Assembly (NCBI GenBank): GCA_037074705.1 | Contig: CM073590.1 | Span: forward strand, 91,194,947 to 91,258,946 | Direction of reading: 5' to 3' | Origin: Zhengitettix transpicula | Lineage: Eukaryota; Arthropoda; Insecta; Orthoptera; Tetrigidae | DNA length: 64,000 nucleotides | In this document: positions 48,865 to 62,112 of the stretch, in pieces | Position numbering within the stretch: position 1 is the stretch's first letter | Layout of the letters: each line of letters begins with the position of its first letter | Translations under genes and position numbers: made by a program | Notes under the pieces: generated by a model | Told to the model about the DNA's origin: nothing | What the model saw: only the letters and a program-made list of their open reading frames with translations | The model's database searches: none

Positions 48865-49064
48865 TCTGGACGGAAGAGGAGGCTATTGGCTTCGTTGGTC
48901 ATCGGAGGAAGTGTTCGGTAACAGAGCTCACTTCTGGGCGAACAGGACGCCCGCTGTTCTGGCCCTACGCCGTGTGTCTGGACGCGACGCAGCACTTTAC
49001 AGGTGTAGGGTGGACTTCAGGATAGCACAAACCAGGAACGCCAACGTTAATCTCACTATAATTG
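48865..49064 (+). CDS. Sidestep-family receptor, first Ig domain, 3' exon
   Basis: Continues the V-type Ig domain begun at 21837. The split Ser codon is completed by the first T. It then reads LDGRGGYWLRWSSEEVFGNR, ALRRVSGRDAALYRCRVDF and TRNANVNLTIIG. The F-strand Cys lies in DAALYRC (canonical DxGxYxC, Gly replaced by Ala). The run VDF...TRN..VNLTI is a hallmark of Side proteins. The donor is ATTG/GTAATA, phase 1, so the whole Ig domain is a phase 1-1 module, as expected for Ig exons. No next exon (second Ig domain) was found in the remaining 15 kb. Confidence 0.9.
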
Positions 49065-52000
49065 GTAATATACGCTTACGATACTCTCATTTCGAATTCA
49101 CAAACAATTGTCACAGGGACATCTGAATTTATTTTGGTAATTTCTTATAGAATTTAATCCTTTCTCATTTTCAATTATGGTTTGACTATGATAATTTATA
49201 TGACAGTCTTTAAATCTTTATGTATCTTTTCTGTCTTAAAATAACACCCAGAAATAATCATTTCCTACGAAACGTAGAAATCCTATATGACTGCCGACAA
49301 TCTACCACAAATGGTATTTTTATCACAAAAATTTCTATTCAGGTATAAAACTAAAACGAGTATATTATTTATAAAACGACTATAATCTAAATTTGGCTGA
49401 ACCTATTACGTTTACGAATTTTTCTATGGGATTATTAAGTATAGTATTCTATTAAATAAATTCAATGAAGAAGATTATATCATTGCAATATCATGATTAA
49501 ATGCAATATTTAGTATACTCTACAGGTAATTATCATATGCGATATATTGATTTAGTACAGAAATAATTATCAATTCTTATATAAAATTATGTCTTACATA
49601 TGTTATATAAATATCTTCATTTTAAAATATAATATAATTATAAAATAAAACAAAATTACCATACAACATTGAATTTAATAGGCTCTTGTAATATCATTTG
49701 AACTAGAGAGTAATTCACTCACGTTCGCCTTAATTAAGGCTTTGCCATAGAACAAAACATGCCACATAGAATTAAAATAAGAATCGCTATTAACCCTTTA
49801 GTACATAGTGTAGCATATGTGAAACATAACTTTTAGTTAACCTAGAGACATCTGTTGGTTTATAAGTGAGATAATTTGGGATTCAGATATGAAAGAACAT
49901 GCACTTAAAGGAATGTGAAATTGTTGGACAGGTGAAAACATGCCTATCCTTGCTTGCTGTGAGTCAGCCCCTCAAGCCAGATATTTCTATTCGTCGGTCA
50001 ACTACAGAATATTTATTTTCTGAGTTTATTTAATTATTTTTTTAAAGAAAGAAAAATTAAACGTTACTCTCAGGCTATTCTAATTGCTAAGAAGAATGAA
50101 GTGATAATATTAATCTCTTATTAAAATAATATAAGTATTTCTTGTCTCTCATGTGGTATCGCTTAATTCAGAGTACAAATAGTAGTCTGATTGCACTAAA
50201 ACCATAAATAAATAATTAATGTTAATTATTGATAAATCAGATTTAATTATAGTGATGTTGCATATGTGCAACATCATGAGCCAAATATACTTTTGTCACG
50301 TTTCATATTATTTTACTTAATTTTTCCGTATTATATTCACAAAAATATAACTTAAAAATTTAGTTTCTAAAAAATACATAAATCATTCACTAACGGATTA
50401 TGCGTAAATTTTACTTTCATTTCAAACCAAAACAGAATTGTCAGCATTGTAGGAAAGCCAATAACTTCACAGACAACGAAAATGGTATGAGTATTGCTAT
50501 AGCGTTGTTAATCTCTTCCTGTCCGCACTGCCTTTTGCTGAAGCTGCGTCGCTCCCCGACACACCCACGCATCTCAGGTCGCAGATAAATCCCTCTTGTG
50601 GTCACGATAATTCAGCGTACATGTACAGAATCGAGAAAACTCAAGATCCAAGAATTAGCGAGCTGTCGACACGGTCTTAGTGTACACAGTCCTCGACCAA
50701 ACATTCGGCTCACTAATGTTCAACGACCGTGTATTCTAACTTTTTTATTTTCAACTTCTAAAGAATCTGAGACTGTAAGAAGAAAGGTCAAAGTTTTTAA
50801 AACTTTTGCCTAATTTTGTGCCATCTACCTATTCATACGTTTCTGGTGGTATTTGTGTTAATATTCCCTAATCACGGTTCTTTGCGTCGACATTTGAGTG
50901 TTACTTTCCATCCCAGATTTGGCATATTTTCAAGTTTCGTTCCCACGATTCGAGACAACTTACTGCGGCCATGTTTTTTTTTCCTGTTTACCGCAAAGTC
51001 GTCCTTTTTTGGCTCGCAGCACTTAGTAAGTCTATAATACCTTTGGCTTTGTTCTTGGCTTGCTGCCGCCGACTGCAATACCTCTGCCTGATTTCATATC
51101 CCATATTAGAATAATTCATACGTATATATAATAATTCTGAATAATTCAGGCTGTGTTTCATAGTATATGCCCAACAAGTCCAACATTTACCGCATCTAGT
51201 CTTATTTCAGCAACCTTAAAATTCCTTTAGTAAGACACACGTGTAATGTATCGTCTCTTCTCAATTCATTCATTTCAATAGTTTTCAGTCGAATTAAAAG
51301 ACAACTTTATTGCGACTCTTAAATTTAATTTTGTTTTCTGACTTAAGTGAGCTTAACATACATTCTGTAAACTATGATCAAAGATTTCAATTTCAGAAAA
51401 AATAAAAAAATTGAATATCAATCGGGGCCAATCCAAACTTATTGTTGTATTGACAAATGACGGACAGTCCTATAAATATAGGAGGGGTAGTTATGTCTTC
51501 ATTTAGAATTTATTTTCGTTTTCAATGAGTTCATTTTCTGAATAAGAGTTCCATATGGATACAGGAAATATAATCATACTATAATTCTTTTTGCCAATTT
51601 ATTCATTTGAGACTTAACAGGTCTCAATGAGCCCAACGGTTCTTTTACCAAGTACGTCTTCACACTATCTAAATGATAACTAGTTTGATAACAATATTAC
51701 TTCTTGAAAGCTACTTATGCTGCCAGAATATGATAGATATCTTAAGTGAATAAATAAACAAAAATATTTTAAAAAAATACCGAATCGATATCTTTCAGGT
51801 TCGGTATTTGAAGCAGATTTTGTAGACACAATTCATATTATTTACATTCTGATTAAATATAAATGAGTCTTTCTCCAGCGCTGAAAAAGTATTCGAGTTT
51901 TTGTAAAATTATCTTTACTCAAATAACACTTATTTTATGGCCTCGTGGCAAAAGAAACCTATATTAAAGCATTATCTGATACGGAGATATTTTAGCGTGA

Positions 52001-53015
52001 ACAAAAGATTCTTCAGAGGAAACCAAATACCCTGTGGAAATGATCCAATCGAACTGTTAGCCTGATAACTGAACACACTGCGTATGTTACAAATTTCATC
52101 AACCTTGTTTATAATTATCCAAATAATTATTTAATTAATTACTGTCTTAAATACTTTTACATGTATAAACTCTTAATTATTTATTAATTAAAACTCAGGT
52201 ATCCAATATTTTATATTAATTATTTTTAATTATATTGTCAACTCCCGTTTTTCATAAATTGATAGAAACGTCAATCATTGTTTAAAGTAATATGTTAAAT
52301 TTATTTGTTAAATCCTGTCTTATTTTACCCCGACTTAACATAGGTACAATAAATATTTAATTTTACTAGTCCACTTTCACTATTTACATTAATCTGTGAC
52401 CTACATTCTCTTATTCAAACTATTTTTATTCACCTAATCGATTGACATTATTATATAATATTACATAATAAGACCCAACCGAAAATAGTTTTCATAGTTT
52501 ACCCTTGCCACAGACGGTTATTCTTCTTCAGTTATCATTTACTTTATGTCTTTTCTATTTTCCAGCTTATTTCCCGTCCATACTTAATCTAGCGAACTTA
52601 AAAATTTAATAGTTTACACGTAAAATAGTATTCCACTTTAAGTGATCTATGAGATTAATAGACTACAGTATATTTTAAAATTAATAGTATAAAATAAAAA
52701 TGTTGTCCAAACTGAATACTTTTTTATAAGCTGAAATTATTATTATTATTATTATTTCTGCAGATTGTTATTCATTATTTTAAATCCAAATTCCTCACGT
52801 AAACTAAATTACTGTGTAATAAATCTCAAGGAGTTTATAAGTGGAAAAATCCTTAAAACAGTAGTAATTTAGTTACTTATTCGGTTCATTATATTCAAAG
52901 AGGCAATTATATATTATGTATATTGGTGGACACGATTAATTTTCTTATTGGTGAGAGGTACAAGAAGGACTTTATGTCTACATCAGTCTTAGCTATCTTA
53001 TTACAAATATATTTC

Positions 53016-53058
<43 letters not shown>

Positions 53059-54955
53059 CCTACTCATTGATTATTTTACGTTGATAAACATTTTTAACAT
53101 TTATTAAATGGCACTACTTCTTTTGGTTTACAGATAGCGAATAAGGCTATCAAAATAAATTGGAATAAACCACTTCAAAGTTAAGTGCAACGTATTTAGT
53201 GACATGTAATTTAACGTGTACTGTAATTGTACATGGTGTTTCCTGCGTCTGTGGAAGCTGAGATTACGGTTGTAAGATAATCGATGTTGGTCACGAATTT
53301 CCTGCATAGTTTGAATTGCCGGCATTCTTGGCAATCTCTTGGTACAGTAGAAATTTAGCTGCGAATGTTCCACGCTTCCTTCTAGTAATTTTTATAGCTT
53401 CACAATGCATTTCATGTATCGGATGAATTATACTTTTAAACACTTCTACATAAATTATGTATGGTGGATATAGGATTGTTGATGTTCCGGAATTGTGTGG
53501 TTTATACAAATAAGAGGAGGATATTCTATATGATACTATATGAAAAAACAATGTCAAAATTTCCAATTGAGGTAACAATATTGAACGAAATAAAAGTGTA
53601 TCAAAGTATTTTAAGACTGAATTTGTATCATCTGTTAATGCATGTACAATTTGAATGTTACATTGTTTTTAATGTGATTAATATGATTCAGATACAAAAT
53701 ACGTGAGATTTTATTTACGTTTACCTTGTTTCAACATTACGAAAGATCATATGATATTAATAGGAGGTAATGCCATGGCAGTAAAAGAAAAATTCGATAT
53801 TCTATAAAGTCTTGGTCAATTGCAAATCCGAAAATCTTATTCGTCTAGAATTAGAAATCACTTATAATTAATAAGTAAATGGCTATATTTTTATTCCTAT
53901 TTTTACTACTCCAGCATTTTATTATTATTTATTTTATTAAAAATGGAGACAGGTAAAATCAAATGAACAAATATCGAAACCCAACTGCTTATAATTTTAA
54001 AAATATCTATGTATGTACATAATAACAGTATATAAACGATTTTAAATAACGTACGGGTTATGTCGGCAGCTTCGATGTCGACGTTACCCTTATAAATCTC
54101 AATAAAAGAAATAAAAAATTTAAGGGGCATCATAGTGCGAATATCCTCTGCACCACGCTACATAAAACACTGCTCAGTGGCTTGTTCCAAAAACTAACTT
54201 TATTAAAAATATTTGCGAAGGAAAAATACTTTCGTGTTAGAATTGCGTGTCAATTTTGGCGCTAAAGTATTCCGCTTTTAAATATAAGACACTATTGGAA
54301 ATTATGTAAACAGTATTATAAATGTAGCGTAGTAAAGGGAGGTCAGAGGGTTGGTAAACAAGCCGTAACTGAATGACCACCCTCGAATATGCGTCTTGAT
54401 GCGCTCTTCGACAAAATTCAGATGGAAAATTCTTTTTGCTTCTCAGATAAATGAAATTATGAAGCATTAAAAATTAAAGGAAGAAATGGTTCACCACATA
54501 ATGAACCCATCGTAGAGGTAATTACTTTTATTGAAGTATTTACATGTTTGATACTAAATGTATACTGTACAACAATAAAACTAGAATGTAAATGTGAGAA
54601 GTTATTGAGGTGAAATAAATTTTTAAACATTTTATTTGTTTATTGTTATTGTTCGTAAAATTAAGAAAATTTTTAAAATGTATGGAAAACGTTATTCTAT
54701 AAAATCAAACTTTTAATACCATATGCTGCAAAAAAATAATCTAAAGAAATAGAAAATTAGTCTTTGGGTATACAGAATTTAGGATGTAGACTAAAACAGT
54801 CAAATTTTATTTCTAAATAAACTCTAGAAAAGGTTGCCCGTTCGTAAGCAGAAAGTAGTAGTACAACTTAGAGGGCTGTTATTGTTACTTTAGATAAAAG
54901 TAATTAGCCAAATGTCTGGATGTGAAGAACGCTTTCAATTCGCCAAAGTGTAGTG
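49065..54955 (+). other. Start of the next intron, no further exon seen
   Basis: AT-rich intronic-type sequence. Open frames at 50400-51080 and 53128-53706 have no recognisable Ig or other domain and overlap on opposite strands. The second Ig exon expected of a Side protein (phase 1 start, Cys...Trp...Cys) was looked for and not found. Confidence 0.45.
53019..53054. repeat. (TA)n microsatellite
   Basis: About 18 uninterrupted TA units. Confidence 0.9.
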
Positions 54956-54959
54956 ATAT

Positions 54960-56164
54960 GCTGGAAGTTGAAGTTTCCCATCTATATCTTGAGGATGATG
55001 AGTGACTACCTCAAAGACACGTCACTTCTTTATGACACCGAGGAGGGAGAACGAAATAGAAAATTGACGAGGAGAGCAGCCCAAGGATCCATTCTCGGAC
55101 CGGCCATGTGAAACGTGGCTTACGACAGCCATCTGAGACTAGAGAGGCCGGGCGACTCTACACTGATAGCTTACGCCGACGTCGATTCCACGGTCGTCAT
55201 GGCGATTGATCTGCAATAACTCCAATGGAAGCTTAACCAGGTCATTAGGCCAGTAAAGATGTCGTCAACCTTTCGGAAGAGATAACGGAGATCGACAACC
55301 TGACAACTAAATGGACTGTCACTGTAGTAATGTTTAGAATGGGCCAGCTGAATTTCAATTCTAAGGAAAGCTCCAAAAGGCTAAGCGTTACAATCGACAA
55401 GGAAAGACCATTTGGGATCACATCCTGAAGCTCAGCAACAAGGCAGTGGAAACAACAGCTTCTCTTAGTGGTTGCTAGAGACTTCCAAAGAGTCGAAGAC
55501 CAGCAAAAGGCGTCTCATGATGTCCATAGTGCACTCGACCCTTCTAAATGATTCAGAGATCCCGGTCATGCACTCTGAAAAGATAAATACAGAAGAAATA
55601 TGGCGGCAGTTCAGCGAATTACCGCATACCGCACCGTCCCCGAGGTCGCCGCAAAAAAATCTTCGTAGCTCCGATCGACCAACATTCGAACGTCAAGAAG
55701 CGTGGCGCAACCAGAAGGAACTCGGACGAGAAGAGCCCAAACGAGTGGCCAAAGAAAAGAACATGCTCGCATGGCAATGAAGATGGGAAACAATGTCGAC
55801 ACTGCCCTGTGGACTCATCCCAAATTTAACTCAACGGCTAAATAGAAAATACGGAAAAGCTTATTACTTCTTCCCATACTTTCTAAAAATGCAGGGGTAC
55901 TTTAAGAAGCACCTGTAGACGTAAAATGACTATAGTACAGATCCCCAAAATAATTTTCTGCAGCTGCCGCGACGACGTCCACCACACTTTATTCGAGTGC
56001 GGACGATTAACTGAAGTACGTAAAAACTAGGAGGCACAGTTTGGCCTCACGATAATTTAGTCCTCTAAATGTTAGCCAACTACGAGTCATCAAACCTACT
56101 GAAGACAAGGATCGAAGAAATACTGCGGGTAAAGAACATCGACAAGGATAGGACGAAGGACTAA
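54960..56164 (+). pseudogene. R1-like LINE relic, RT core to C-terminus
   Basis: Traceable in order through several frames: MSDYLKDTSLLYDT; AAQGSILGPAM*NVAYD (RT motif PQGSxLGPxxWN, Trp now a stop); LIAYADVDSTVV (catalytic F/YADD, second Asp altered or shifted); LSVTIDKERPFG; TSKRRLMMSIVHSTLL (55496 on); NMAAVQRITAYRTVPEVA; and the C-terminal zinc-knuckle region (GYF-like KNAGVL, then HTLFECGR-like VHHTLFEC). The last piece, LANYESSNLLKTRIEEILRV, ends at TAA 56162-56164. This order is that of type-1 retrotransposon R1 Pol. It is broken by many stops and shifts, and sits in unique DNA, not in rDNA where R1 elements normally insert. Confidence 0.8.
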
Positions 56165-56619
56165 ACGTGACGCCAAATTAAAATAATATGTGAAAAAGGA
56201 GTTAACAGGACTGACTAGAGCGACACCACCCCGAAAGAATTCTAGCGCGGTCCCGAAGTGGATCACTTGGCGTGCAGGAAGTTTTTACAGGTTTTAGTGG
56301 ATGAGTCAAAAGTATTGGTTCTGCAGGAAAATTTCATACATTTCAACTTATTTTCTCTTTCGCGAAACAATTGTAAAATTTCAATATTATTCCTTATATA
56401 TAGGATCAAATACTTATGTATGGGATTAAATGACAGTAAAACTAAAACAATTATTTATAAATACGAATTTAATAGCAGAACAAAACTTTAATAGCGAATT
56501 ATATATAAAAAAGTTAAAGTAATAAATTGATCGGAGATATACAAAGCATTTAATCTTAATTTCAAGGTCGTTTGTGGAATGAACAATTACGAATCTATAT
56601 TCAAATTACCCTACCCGGT

Positions 56620-57250
56620 AAATTTAAGATCCTGGCAATGCGATACTTGGTAAAAACATTTTCTTTAATGATACCGGGAAGTGAATTTCGTTCTCTTGTG
56701 TGGAATTAGGATGCTCGGTTCAGCCGTCGTTCAGATGATCGTCGTTGAATAGCGGCATCAGGTGACGTCGGTTTTTAAAAGCAGGACTGGATCTTCCGTC
56801 TAGAGTATTTCTTCACTCTTGAGACTTTGAAAACTGATTTTCTCCACGGTCACGACTATGACCAGAATGTTACCGTTCTGGGTTTCGACTGAAACCCGAA
56901 TGTATAATTGCTCTGGGTAGTGACTTTTATACACAACAATCTTATCTCCTCCTTACTTTTTCCGGAAATTCGAAAATTCCTCTTCCTTTTTAAAACGGTC
57001 AGTTTTCGTTTCGTTTAACTTTCATTGGTCGCCCTCAGGAAAAATGGGAACCAATGAAGTGGGCTACAAACTCTTCTGAAATGAATTTATTCTCTTGCTA
57101 GAGGGTTTAAATTTGTTGTCTCCTACAACGCTGGCGACACTTCCGAAACACTTAATTCGTATTGCCTAATATTTTGGACGTCAGTAGGTAGCTAAGAGGA
57201 CCAATTCCTGAAACTTTAATCAATAACCCTCTTAACGTCTTTTGAAGACA
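56620..57250. other. GC-richer block, possible LTR or regulatory region
   Basis: More balanced composition than the flanks. The minus strand has TATAAAAG (near 56920) with TCAGTCG about 39 bases downstream, a loose core-promoter arrangement. No ORF of note and no second copy in the window. Confidence 0.25.
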
Positions 57251-59289
57251 ATACTCATTTTGTAGGACTGTTACTTTTTATACCAAGGTGGACGAGAACC
57301 TTTGCTTTGAGGGTAGTTTCCCTAACCAACCAGGACCCTTAAAATAATTTTCGCTAAAATACGAGTCATTACATAATATACATGTAACTAAACCTAAATG
57401 TATTTTCAAAGAAATGCAAATTGTTTTGTTTGTTACGTTGTACATGACGCACTGATTTTACATGAATATAAGTTAATTTAACCCTCAGTCTCAAGTCTTA
57501 AACCCTTATAGACACTCAATTATGTTTAAAGTCATACTTCACTAATTTATAATAACTCAAAAAAGCGGATACAACGAATATTAATGAAGATTTCTCCATT
57601 ATCATTAAATTCTAATACTCTGAAATCTGCATTGAAAAATATCAATAATAAAAGACTATATAATGATTTAAACATATACAATATTTCTTCATTAATGCTC
57701 TTCTTGAATACTCTCACAGACTTTTTTTATTCCACCTATATTGAAAGAGTTTTCACACCGTTGGGAACAGCGTACGATTCCTCTAATTAAATTTACTTTT
57801 TAACGCAACTAACACTATTATTCTACATTTACAGGTGCCCTTTTCATTCTCTCACTTCACTAAATATATAATCTCTGTGCATTTAGAACTTTTGACTTAC
57901 ATTTTTTATTCGTTTCATACAGATGCAACAATTTAACAGTACCATTTTAATTTATTGCGTCATTCTGAAGTTGTACTGGCGTTGATTATGAATTACAATC
58001 AAATTTGTAAAACATAATTATAAAATTGTTCTTGTTTCTTTTTTTACTGCAATCAAATGAATTTATTCGTTTTATATTAGAATTTTTTTTAAATAGAATA
58101 ACTCTATTTTTTTACCTGTTTGAACAGTACAGTTAACCGAACTTTAGCAACGTGCATACATATCTGACATAAGAGAGAATATTTCAATGTTACTATTTTA
58201 TTTTGCTTTTCATATTGATCGAATTTGTAAGAAAAAGTTAAAATGGATAATCGTCAACAGGAATTAGCCAAATATAAAATAGATTTATTGTTATTTTTCT
58301 CGTGGTATTGTGGTATTTAATCCGAAGCCATACTGTTCCTTGAGATAAATCCAGGAGATATGACAGCAACCCTCCAGTATTACAAAACAGCGTAGGAAAT
58401 GGAACCTTCTTACCTGCTACTGCCCGAGCGATTTCAGAGTCGAATGCTTTAGTTTTAACTCCACCCATTCTCGTTCCCCAGGTTGGAACAAAGGCGCTTA
58501 TCTACAAGCAAGAAGAGGATTTCGGGACTCTCCAAAGTTTGGTTAACCGGGTTGTTTCAATTGTCGCAGTTGAAATATGCTCTACGCGCTCTGCACTCCT
58601 CCGGAGCTTATCCGCTACTTGCCTCTGCAAGCAAAGTTGCACTCAGAAGTTGAAAGTCCTGCTGACGTCATCGTAGAAGAAACATTATTCCAACTACATT
58701 ATCTCACTTTCGCATGATGGCATATACTGAATGAATATTCCTGATCAATTATTGATTTCTCACCTATTCGTATCGATTATAACATTATAATAATTGTCAG
58801 TTCACGAGAAAGAGAAGTACATATGTTTTAATCCAAGATTGATATTTAAAACCATTGTGGTGATGAATCCATCTTTAGTTAATCTTCTACACTGCGACCG
58901 TTCCCGTCTTATTTCCTCTCTATCGTCTTAATTACTGCGCCTTTCATTGTTGAGATCTCCTTGAATATAGCTCAGTATTTGGTACGCCCATTGGCCGTAT
59001 TCTTTTTTCACAATATTATCCGACCAATAGAAATTAATTTGCACCTTTTATGTTTGTCACGGCATCTACTTCTACCGCACTCCTTATGCCTTATGTGGAA
59101 GTCTGTTCCAAGTTAAACAGTTCAACTTCACGATCGAGCAATTTACAGTCAGTTGTCACAAGCGTGCTGAAATGCAACGTTTATATAGTTAGAGAGGTTC
59201 ATATGCGCAGTAAAAGAAGGGAGAAGGTGGAGGGGAGCAATGTAGTCCAGAGGGAGCCCCCTCTCGGAACAACGCCACTAGTGTTCTAT
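57251..59289. other. Non-coding sequence, no gene seen
   Basis: AT-rich to ~58480, then a GC-richer repeat-free patch (58480-58690) with a TGACGTCA site near 58667. The ORF at 59050-59307 is unrecognised. Confidence 0.35.
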
Positions 59290-60425
59290 CTACATAGATC
59301 GATGTGAGGTGTGTATGTAGGTATCTTTGTTTGTTTCTTATGCTTTCCTATACCATTCATCCGATTGCGGTGAAAGTCTGGTAAGTTGTCGTGCGCAGGA
59401 CCGCGAGTGTTCCTGTCGGTCTCTCAAAGCGTTAGGTAACTTCCCAGGGATAAACGGGAGTTAATTTTTTTAAAAAACATGCAAATTCTGTCGAATAATA
59501 ATTTTCGGGTTGATTGTGATTGATTGTGTTCCTCCGGATGTTACTTTTGTATAATTTTAACCCCTTTCGGGAAGGGAGATGTTCACCCTTACGGGTGTTG
59601 GTGGAGGGATTTAAATAATAGTAACGCGAAAAAAACGAGATTGTTGTCAAATCAGGGCTGTGGAAGTTGCTGACATTTAGATTTATTATTCATTCTATTA
59701 GTCCTCGATCGAGAAATTAGGTTACGCAATAAAATATTGTCCTTTACAAAAAATTAAAATAAAATGAACAGAGTGAATATACATTTTATAATAGAATATA
59801 TAATTATCATTATTAGTCATTAGTCTCTACAGAGAAATAGGCGTCGTGAAGAACGTTATAGGTACTAACCTATAAATAATTAGAGAAATGATATGTATAT
59901 TAATCTTCAGTTTATATTCGACGGAGTTTCCATCAGCAAAACTTGCTTGGATTCCAGTCGAAAAAGAAAATTATTCAGCAGTTAAATTCTAGTACATTAT
60001 AACTATCTGATAATAGCAGAACTTTATTGGATACCAAAAACCTGCTTTACTAAAGATGATTTAATCTGTCCTTTCTATCTACGATTTCTTTCAGCTAACA
60101 ATATGCTCCATTCATTTAGATTTACAACTCTTCATAAACAATTTTTGTGTGATTATTTCGTCCGGAAGACTATTCTATAGATTTGTAACGGAATAGCGAA
60201 TACTTTATTCAAAAACGCAACACGTTGGTTTAGTTGTAAATTAAACCTTACATGTGGTGGGGAAAACGAGGGAACAAATTTACACGTAGAATCTTAAATG
60301 CGTGGAGCAATTTCTACCAAACTTTGTGCACATGTTACATGATCGAGGAATAAAACGTGGGCTGGAGATAAACAAGGAGGGAGGGGCGAGGCGAGTAGGT
60401 ATGTTTCCCTCTTAGAGAACTGGGA
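59290..60425 (-). repeat. Repeat 'G', broken inverted pieces
   Basis: Near 59460-59690 the family's reverse-strand phrases appear (AATAATAATTTTCGGGTTGA, TTTTAACCCCTTTCGGGAAG, GGGCTGTGGAAGTTGCTGAC). Near 60260-60350 is the other end (GCGTGGAGCAATTTCTACCA then AACTTTGTGCACATGTTAC). Between them lies unrelated sequence with the TTAGTCCTCG motif (59697), probably a later insertion. Confidence 0.4.
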
Positions 60426-60582
60426 TTATTTTTGACTCTCTTGAGATGATATTAGTGTCAAGGGGCAAATAATAATTTTTATTATGTATTATTGGTGAAT
60501 CTATTTATATAATTATTACAATTAATGTAATCTATTTAATGTCATTTTGCTTCACATTAAAATTATGAATTATTTTATAGTA

Positions 60583-60945
60583 ACAGACTACATGAGGGTA
60601 ATCCACATGGTGACAACTCCCCTTTAATAGAATATGAAGGGATATGAAATGGGTGATTTGGAAGGGGCGGAAGATACCCAAGGGTTAACTAGGCTCCCCG
60701 GACTATATTTTAAGGATCGTTCCCGGCATTCGCCTAATAGTGATGCAGGCCAAACCTTAAAAATCCTTTATCAGGTAGGTAGTAGCCCCTTGCCCTTCCG
60801 ATGTTGGGAGAGGAGAGGAGGGACGCAGCATTCCCTTCTTGCCTCGACCAGTTTAGGAGGCAGCTGCCCTACTGTTCCAATGCAAACAACTTTTACTGTA
60901 TGCCAAGATTTGTGACCCCGGAACATACAGTTCTTAAAACAGGAT
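60583..60945 (-). repeat. Repeat family X, copy (sense -)
   Basis: On the + strand runs from TAACAGACTACATGAGGGTA to TGTGACCCCGGAACATACAG and AAAACAGG. Internal deletions compared with the copy at 14509. A (TA)n run and an LTR-like element follow within 15 bp. Confidence 0.75.
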
Positions 60946-60954
60946 TAGTCAGAT

Positions 60955-60978
60955 CTATATATATATATATATATATAT
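60955..60978. repeat. (TA)n microsatellite
   Basis: About 12 TA units between the X copy and LTR-like copy 4. Confidence 0.9.
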
Positions 60979-60984
60979 GTAGCA

Positions 60985-62095
60985 AAAATGTAATAATTAA
61001 ATATGATAGGCTTTTAAATGAAAGATTATAGACTTTAAAACAAACAACATTTATTTATCAAATCTTGAAACATTATACAATTTAATAAAAACATATATCT
61101 CATTCTCTCATGGGTCTTTACTGGGTTTGATAACGGACAGAACACTTAAATAATCGAAGAACCCAACATTTATCTTTCAATTAAACAGAAATATTTAATC
61201 GTCTAGACATCGACGAAACTTATTAACGAACTTAGAATTACCAGATTGATTCTAAATTTAAAATAGTTTATTTTATTAACACAAAAGAAAATAACGATAT
61301 CTGACGGTATCTTTTAATTCCATTTACACATATTAATACCATGAAATTTCAACTTACGATTACTCAGGAACATTTGGCTCGTGACCTGTCTAACACATAT
61401 TACTGGTTCGACGATAGCTGATTCTCCGTTCGTGAAGGACATCCCACTTGCTCGTGGTGAAACTACTCGACGCTGGATGCAGTGTCCTGGTCTCCTACCA
61501 TCGAACGCAGTGGTCAAATTTTTATATCACAACAGATTGAACTTCTGCATACAAAAATGTTTATCGTTGAATAATTTTTCTATTTCTCTCGCAGGCTGAA
61601 AAATTTCTCCATACTCGGTGCTCGCCGTACGCCTCCACAACTCTCACTCCCCTCTTGACACCAAGACTCAACTAACTCCACCTCCTAGCTCCAAAATTCA
61701 ACTAACTCTGCAAAAATCTTATCTTCCCTTTATATATTCCAGTCCCTTCTCTTTTCCTTTGTTCCAAAACTACGTTGCAACTGCTGTTCCTTAGCTAGCA
61801 AAATATCTAGCCACTCTGTCTTGTCCCGACGCCGCCAATCGAGACAGGTCTAATTTGTCTTTGCACTTGTCTTCTTACCCTCACTCACACGTGCGCGTTT
61901 CTAAATTCTCCAGACCGCCCAAACTGCCCCTCGATCCCAAGTCAACAAGTGACCTGTCCAGGCCATTAATCAGAAACAATGCCTTTCCTTAACAGATTTA
62001 TCTTGCGACAGGCCACCCTGCATGTGCCGTGCTTTCGACGGCCCAGCCCATCAATCAGCAACTATGCCTTTCCTTCAAGTCATTACAATATATAT
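60985..62095 (-). mobile_element. LTR-like element 'L' copy 4 (~1.1 kb)
   Basis: Begins after (TA)n with GCAAAAATGTAATAATTAAA and ends AAGTCATTACAATATATATA, then a further TA run. Core phrase CATGGGTCTTTACTGGGTTT followed by GATAACGGACAG. The minus strand has TATATAAAGGGAAGA about 350 bp from its start and AATAAA-type signals near the far end. Contains a C-rich stretch (61610-62060) lacking in copy 2, so copies differ in internal content. Confidence 0.5.
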
Positions 62096-62112
62096 ATATA
62101 TATATATATATA

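Noticed and set aside
53128..53706. ORFs of 81-95 codons on both strands
   Set aside because: Checked as a possible second Ig exon or transposase piece. No Cys-Trp-Cys Ig pattern and no transposase motif in order.
55611..55802. 63-codon minus-strand ORF
   Set aside because: Shadow of the + strand R1-like relic, which shows a clear family match in this interval.
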